From contig JAYVOC010000212.1 of the NCBI GenBank assembly GCA_043758125.1, positions 1 to 8,330 of the forward strand: a stretch of DNA of 8,330 nucleotides, in the 5' to 3' direction. The stretch's first letter is position 1. Each line of letters starts with the position of its first letter. Of the stretch, positions 5,127-8,330 are shown in pieces. This stretch comes from JANXSD01 sp043758125 (GTDB taxonomy: Bacteria; Bacteroidota; Bacteroidia; AKYH767-A; OLB10). The notes beneath the pieces are model-generated. The model made no database searches and had not been told where the DNA came from. It saw only the letters and a program-made list of their open reading frames with translations. Made by a program: the position numbers and the translations under genes.

Positions 5127-6668
5127 ATGAAGGAGAATAAGAAAAAGCATTTTATTACTATTATTTTTTTTGCAGCACTTCTTATTTTGGGATTTGTGAT
5201 TGTTGATGATTATGGAATGTCGTGGGATGAAACCTACTCACGAGATCAAAATGGTGTAATAGCATTTAATTATATTTTTAAAAATGATGTAAGTACTTAT
5301 CAAAAATCTGATGAGCGTTATCATGGAACAGCAATTGAATTACCATTATATGGTTTAGAAAAAGTTTTAGGTCTAAAGGAGTTAAGAACGATTTATCTAT
5401 TTCGCCATTACATGACATTTTTATTGTTTGTGTTTTCTGCTTTTATGTTTTATAGATTAATACGATTGATTTATGATGATTGGTGGATTGCATTTTCTGG
5501 ATTAATAATTTATGTTTTCACACCAAGGATTTTTGCTGATGCATTTTATAATTCAAAAGATATAGGATTTCTTTCTGTTTTTACTATTTCAATGTATACA
5601 GCATATGTTTTTCTGCAAAAACAAAATTTTAAAACACTGTTTCTCCATGCATTTGTTTGCGGATTTTTGGTTGCAACAAGAATATCCGGAGTAATGATGC
5701 CAGTGATTACAATTGCGGTATATTTTATTCAACAATTTTTAAAAATTAATTCAAAAAGTTGGATCAATCTAGTAATAGTTTCTTGTATATTTTTAATTGT
5801 TACTTATTTAATAACTATTTTATTTTGGCCAATTTTATGGCATAGTCCTATAATTGAATTTGCAAACGCATGGATTCAAATTAGTCATTTCCACTGGAAC
5901 AAAGACATTCTTTATTTTGGTGAATTCATTTCTGAAAATAATATTCCATGGCATTATATGCCAGTGTGGATTGGTATTACAACGCCAATAATTACGTTAG
6001 TACTTTGTCTTATTGGCTGTTTTATTGTGCTATATGAACTGATAAAGACTAGAGCTGATTGCAATAATCTTATAAGAACAAATGCAGTATTTGCGATTTA
6101 TTTGTTTGTTCCAATTGTTGCAATTATTCTTTTAAAGTCCGTTGTTTATGATGGCTGGCGTCATCTCTTTTTTTTGCATACACCAATTGTAGCTTTAGTA
6201 TGTTTCACAATCTATAAATTAACGCTTAATATTTCCTTTCTTAAAAAGAAATTGATTTATACATTGATAACCTTATTTTATCTTCCTTCTTTTATTTCAA
6301 TGGCTCAATTGCATCCTTACGAAAATTTATATTTTAATAAATTGAAATATAATAGTACAGGTGACGCGCGATTTAAAATGGATTTGGATTATTGGGGTTT
6401 ATCCTATCGTAAAGCACTTGAATATTTAATAAAATATGATCACAATGCCGAAATCCACGTGAAGGTGGATACTTATCCGGGTAAATTAAATGCCGTATTG
6501 CTTCCAATTGTTGAGCGTAATAGAATTATTTTTGAAGACGACATAAAAAATGCTGATTACTTTATTGGCAACTATCGTTGGATGAAAAATGAATATCCTT
6601 ACACCTACGAAATTTATAGTTTAAATGTTTTTGGAGCAAAGGTGATGGCGTGTTATAAATTGAGGTAA
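5127..6668 (+). CDS. GT-C fold membrane glycosyltransferase (family 39-like)
   Basis: This 513-residue polytopic inner-membrane protein has roughly ten or more hydrophobic segments (for example about 8-26, 94-112, 118-134, 146-163, 171-203, 214-236, 283-304, 319-338, 345-363, 376-392). GT-C enzymes transfer a sugar from a polyprenyl phosphate donor to an acceptor on the outer face. In the first outer loop the acidic pair of SWDE (Asp34, Glu35) is in the place of the GT-C catalytic acidic motif. Other notable patches are TPRIFADAFYNSKDI (132-146), YDGWRHLFFLHTP (341-353), QLHPYENLYFN (394-404) and DLDYWGLSYRKALEYL (419-434), which together recall a GT39-like group found in Bacteroidota. A soluble C-terminal part follows about 400. 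It lies 38 bp after scoB with no terminator seen. Acceptor and sugar cannot be told from sequence. Confidence 0.78.
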   Translation: MKENKKKHFITIIFFAALLILGFVIVDDYGMSWDETYSRDQNGVIAFNYIFKNDVSTYQKSDERYHGTAIELPLYGLEKVLGLKELRTIYLFRHYMTFLLFVFSAFMFYRLIRLIYDDWWIAFSGLIIYVFTPRIFADAFYNSKDIGFLSVFTISMYTAYVFLQKQNFKTLFLHAFVCGFLVATRISGVMMPVITIAVYFIQQFLKINSKSWINLVIVSCIFLIVTYLITILFWPILWHSPIIEFANAWIQISHFHWNKDILYFGEFISENNIPWHYMPVWIGITTPIITLVLCLIGCFIVLYELIKTRADCNNLIRTNAVFAIYLFVPIVAIILLKSVVYDGWRHLFFLHTPIVALVCFTIYKLTLNISFLKKKLIYTLITLFYLPSFISMAQLHPYENLYFNKLKYNSTGDARFKMDLDYWGLSYRKALEYLIKYDHNAEIHVKVDTYPGKLNAVLLPIVERNRIIFEDDIKNADYFIGNYRWMKNEYPYTYEIYSLNVFGAKVMACYKLR

Positions 6669-6824
6669 AACGGGATGCAATGAAACGTATATTTCTCCAT
6701 TATACTTTTCATGATACTTTTAATTTCTATAAATATTATTACGAATATTAAAGGATAATACTAGTTAACCACCTATCTTCGGGGTAACAATTAATATTCT
6801 GTTTAATAATTCATTGATTAAATA
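6669..6824 (+). other. 156-bp AT-rich spacer between glycosyltransferase genes
   Basis: No gene is visible beyond a 23-codon open frame with no family character. The word ATACTTTT is repeated at 6701-6708 and 6713-6720, and short AATATT inverted pairs follow at about 6732-6750. TACTTTTC differs from the TAnnTTTG -7 consensus by one base, so a promoter for the next gene is possible but unproven. Confidence 0.3.
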
Positions 6825-7751
6825 ATGAGCTTGGAACTAACGGTTATCATTCCAATTTATAACGAAGAAATAAACATTTCCATTTTGTATGATCGCCTTA
6901 AAAAGGTGATATCTGACTTATCTGTATCTCATGAATTTATTTTCATTAATGATGGAAGCTGGGACAATTCAATGATATTAATTAGGGAACTAGCAGAAAA
7001 GGATAGCGTTGTTCGTTTTATAAATTTTAGTAGAAATTTTGGACATCAAATAGCTGTTACAGCTGGAATAGATGCATCAAAAGGAAATGCTGTTGTCATT
7101 ATTGATGCGGACTTACAAGATCCTCCAGAAATCATTTCTGAGATGTATCATAAAATGCAAGAAGGTTTTCAAGTTGTTTATGCTAGACGAAAGACTCGAG
7201 CGGGGGAGAGTTTTTTCAAGAAGGTTACTGCAAAACTTTTTTACCGTATTCTTGCTAAAATTACTTCTATAAAAATCCCTCTTGATACGGGAGATTTCCG
7301 AATCATGGATCGTAAAATTGTAGATGTGCTAAAGGATATGCCAGAACAGCAAAAATATTTACGCGGTCAAATAGCTTGGGTTGGCTTTAAGCAAACGTAT
7401 GTACTTTATGATCGTGATGAACGATTTGCTGGCGAAACAGGTTATACCTACAAAAAAATGATCCGACTAGCATTTGATGGAATCACTTCGTTTTCAAATC
7501 TGCCTTTGAAATTTGCAACCATGACTGGTTTTTTCGTTTCAGGAATTACTTTTTTACTTAGTCTTTATGCATTATATGCGCGTTTTATTTCTAAAGATTA
7601 TGTACCTGGTTGGACATCCCTAATTCTTGCTGTATTATTCATTGGAGGTGTTCAATTAATTAGTATTGGAATCATTGGCGAGTACATGAGTAGGATGAGT
7701 GCGAATGTTAGAAAAAGACCATTGTATGTAGTTGATGAAAGTAATGTCTAA
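6825..7751 (+). CDS. GT2 polyprenyl-phosphate glycosyltransferase with two C-terminal membrane segments (GtrB/DPM1-like)
   Basis: It most likely attaches a sugar from a nucleotide donor to undecaprenyl phosphate at the cytoplasmic side of the membrane. The 308 residues begin with the GT-A fold: VIIPIYNEE (7-15), FINDGSWDNS (40-49), NFSRNFGHQIAVTAGIDA (67-84), then the metal-binding DAD motif in IIDADLQDPPE (92-102, Asp94 and Asp96). TGDFRIMDR (155-163) and EQQKYLRGQIAWVGF (174-188) follow. The amphipathic stretch ending in FSNLPLKF leads to two membrane helices (about 232-251 and 264-286) and the familiar tail GIIGEYMSRM..VRKRPLYVV. Length and order match the GtrB/YfdH/ArnC-type branch. It is flanked on both sides by GT-C type proteins, fitting a donor-maker/donor-user set. 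The DGSxD motif has Trp where Thr or Lys is usual, a mild oddity. The sugar is not predictable. Confidence 0.92.
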   Translation: MSLELTVIIPIYNEEINISILYDRLKKVISDLSVSHEFIFINDGSWDNSMILIRELAEKDSVVRFINFSRNFGHQIAVTAGIDASKGNAVVIIDADLQDPPEIISEMYHKMQEGFQVVYARRKTRAGESFFKKVTAKLFYRILAKITSIKIPLDTGDFRIMDRKIVDVLKDMPEQQKYLRGQIAWVGFKQTYVLYDRDERFAGETGYTYKKMIRLAFDGITSFSNLPLKFATMTGFFVSGITFLLSLYALYARFISKDYVPGWTSLILAVLFIGGVQLISIGIIGEYMSRMSANVRKRPLYVVDESNV

Positions 7752-7850
7752 ATAATTTTTTGAAGGTTTAGAGTGAGGAGTCGCCTGAATTATTTAAGGC
7801 ATTTGTGCCAATGAATATAAAGGCTAATGATTTAATATGAAAATTTCGAA
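7752..7850 (+). other. 99-bp spacer before the last gene
   Basis: No gene and no promoter consensus is seen. A minor hairpin could form from GCCT (7784-7787) and AGGC (7797-7800). A tiny five-codon frame (ATG 7837) overlaps the next start codon in a different frame. Confidence 0.3.
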
Positions 7851-8330
7851 ATGAAAAAGATAATTCCAATATTTATTCCAATTGTTCTTTTAATTGTTGG
7901 ACTTTATTTTGGGATACTAAAAATTTATGGAACGGATTTTTCAAAAGTACCAGGTGACTTAGGGGACGCACGATTTAACAATTATGTATTGGAACATAAT
8001 TATCTTTACTTTATTGGTAAAGCCAATAAATACTGGGATGCTCCATTTATGTATCCATATAAAAATGTTATTGCCTTTTCCGATAACCTTCTGGGAACGG
8101 CTCCTATATATTCAATTTTTAGAATCTTAAAATGGGATAGAGAAACATCCTTTCAACTTTGGCTGTTAACTTTATTTATTTTAAATTTTATTTTCTGCTA
8201 TTTAGCTTTATTGAAATGGTCAAGAAATAATATTCTTTCATCGGTAGGAGCATATGTTTTTGCATTTTCAATATTTATTATTGGGAATATTTATAACGTT
8301 CAAACATTCCCCAGATTCATTATTCCTTTT
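7851..8330 (+). CDS. multi-membrane protein, probable GT-C/YfhO-type glycosyltransferase, 5' part only
   Basis: 160 codons are open from ATG 7851 to the window edge, with no stop. The protein starts with a basic MKK and a membrane helix (about 4-24). An outer loop with GDLGDARFNNYVLEHN (35-50) and YPYKNVIAFSDNLLG (68-82) follows, then further helices (about 102-121 and 129-147). A loop GD..DxxxNxY followed by YPxxxxxAFSDxLLG is, as I recall, typical of large uncharacterised membrane proteins related to YfhO and GT-C transferases, where the loop acidic residues are the candidate catalytic site. It is the third gene of the glycosylation set, 99 bp after the GT2 gene. Function is inferred from topology and neighbours. 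Confidence 0.75.
   Translation, partial: MKKIIPIFIPIVLLIVGLYFGILKIYGTDFSKVPGDLGDARFNNYVLEHNYLYFIGKANKYWDAPFMYPYKNVIAFSDNLLGTAPIYSIFRILKWDRETSFQLWLLTLFILNFIFCYLALLKWSRNNILSSVGAYVFAFSIFIIGNIYNVQTFPRFIIPF

Overview
The window looks like a low-GC (about one third G+C) Bacteroidota chromosome, probably Chitinophagales, Sphingobacteriales or Flavobacteriales. This rests on protein style, not on a marker gene. The evidence is a perfect TAnnTTTG-type -7 box before the first large gene, starts without Shine-Dalgarno sequences, intergenic clusters of TTTGAAAA-like words, a TIGR02436-type four-helix-bundle gene, and the sequence flavour of the PBP1A, CoA-transferase and glycosyltransferase proteins. All confident genes lie on the + strand.

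Layout. Bases 1-54 hold the possible first 18 codons of a minus-strand gene running off the left edge, perhaps a transposase (weak). A 51-bp palindromic element (86-136) follows, then about 600 bp with no recognisable gene but several hairpins, one of them terminator-like. A class A penicillin-binding protein (762-2990) is preceded by a canonical Bacteroidota -7 promoter box only 13 nt from its start codon. Next come the two subunits of a succinyl-CoA:3-ketoacid CoA-transferase, scoA (3105-3803) and scoB (4429-5088). These are normally adjacent, but here about 625 bp separates them. That gap holds a four-helix-bundle (23S rRNA intervening-sequence / Avd-like) gene. Its N-terminal coding sequence survives in two frames, so it is broken by a one-base frameshift, or the sequence contains an error. 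The gap is bounded by clusters of TTTGAAAA words in opposite orientations, and a third cluster lies before scoA.

From 5127 to the right edge there is a surface-glycan or glycosylation set: a GT-C fold membrane glycosyltransferase (5127-6668), a GtrB/DPM1-like family 2 glycosyltransferase with two C-terminal membrane segments (6825-7751), and the first 160 codons of a second multi-membrane protein of probable GT-C/YfhO type (7851 to beyond the edge). The likely logic is that the GT2 enzyme loads a sugar onto a polyprenyl phosphate carrier and the GT-C proteins transfer it to an acceptor outside the membrane. This is inferred from family and gene order only.

The most unusual item is the split sco operon with its repeat-bounded, frameshifted four-helix-bundle gene. 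I do not see a complete new defence or mobile system here.
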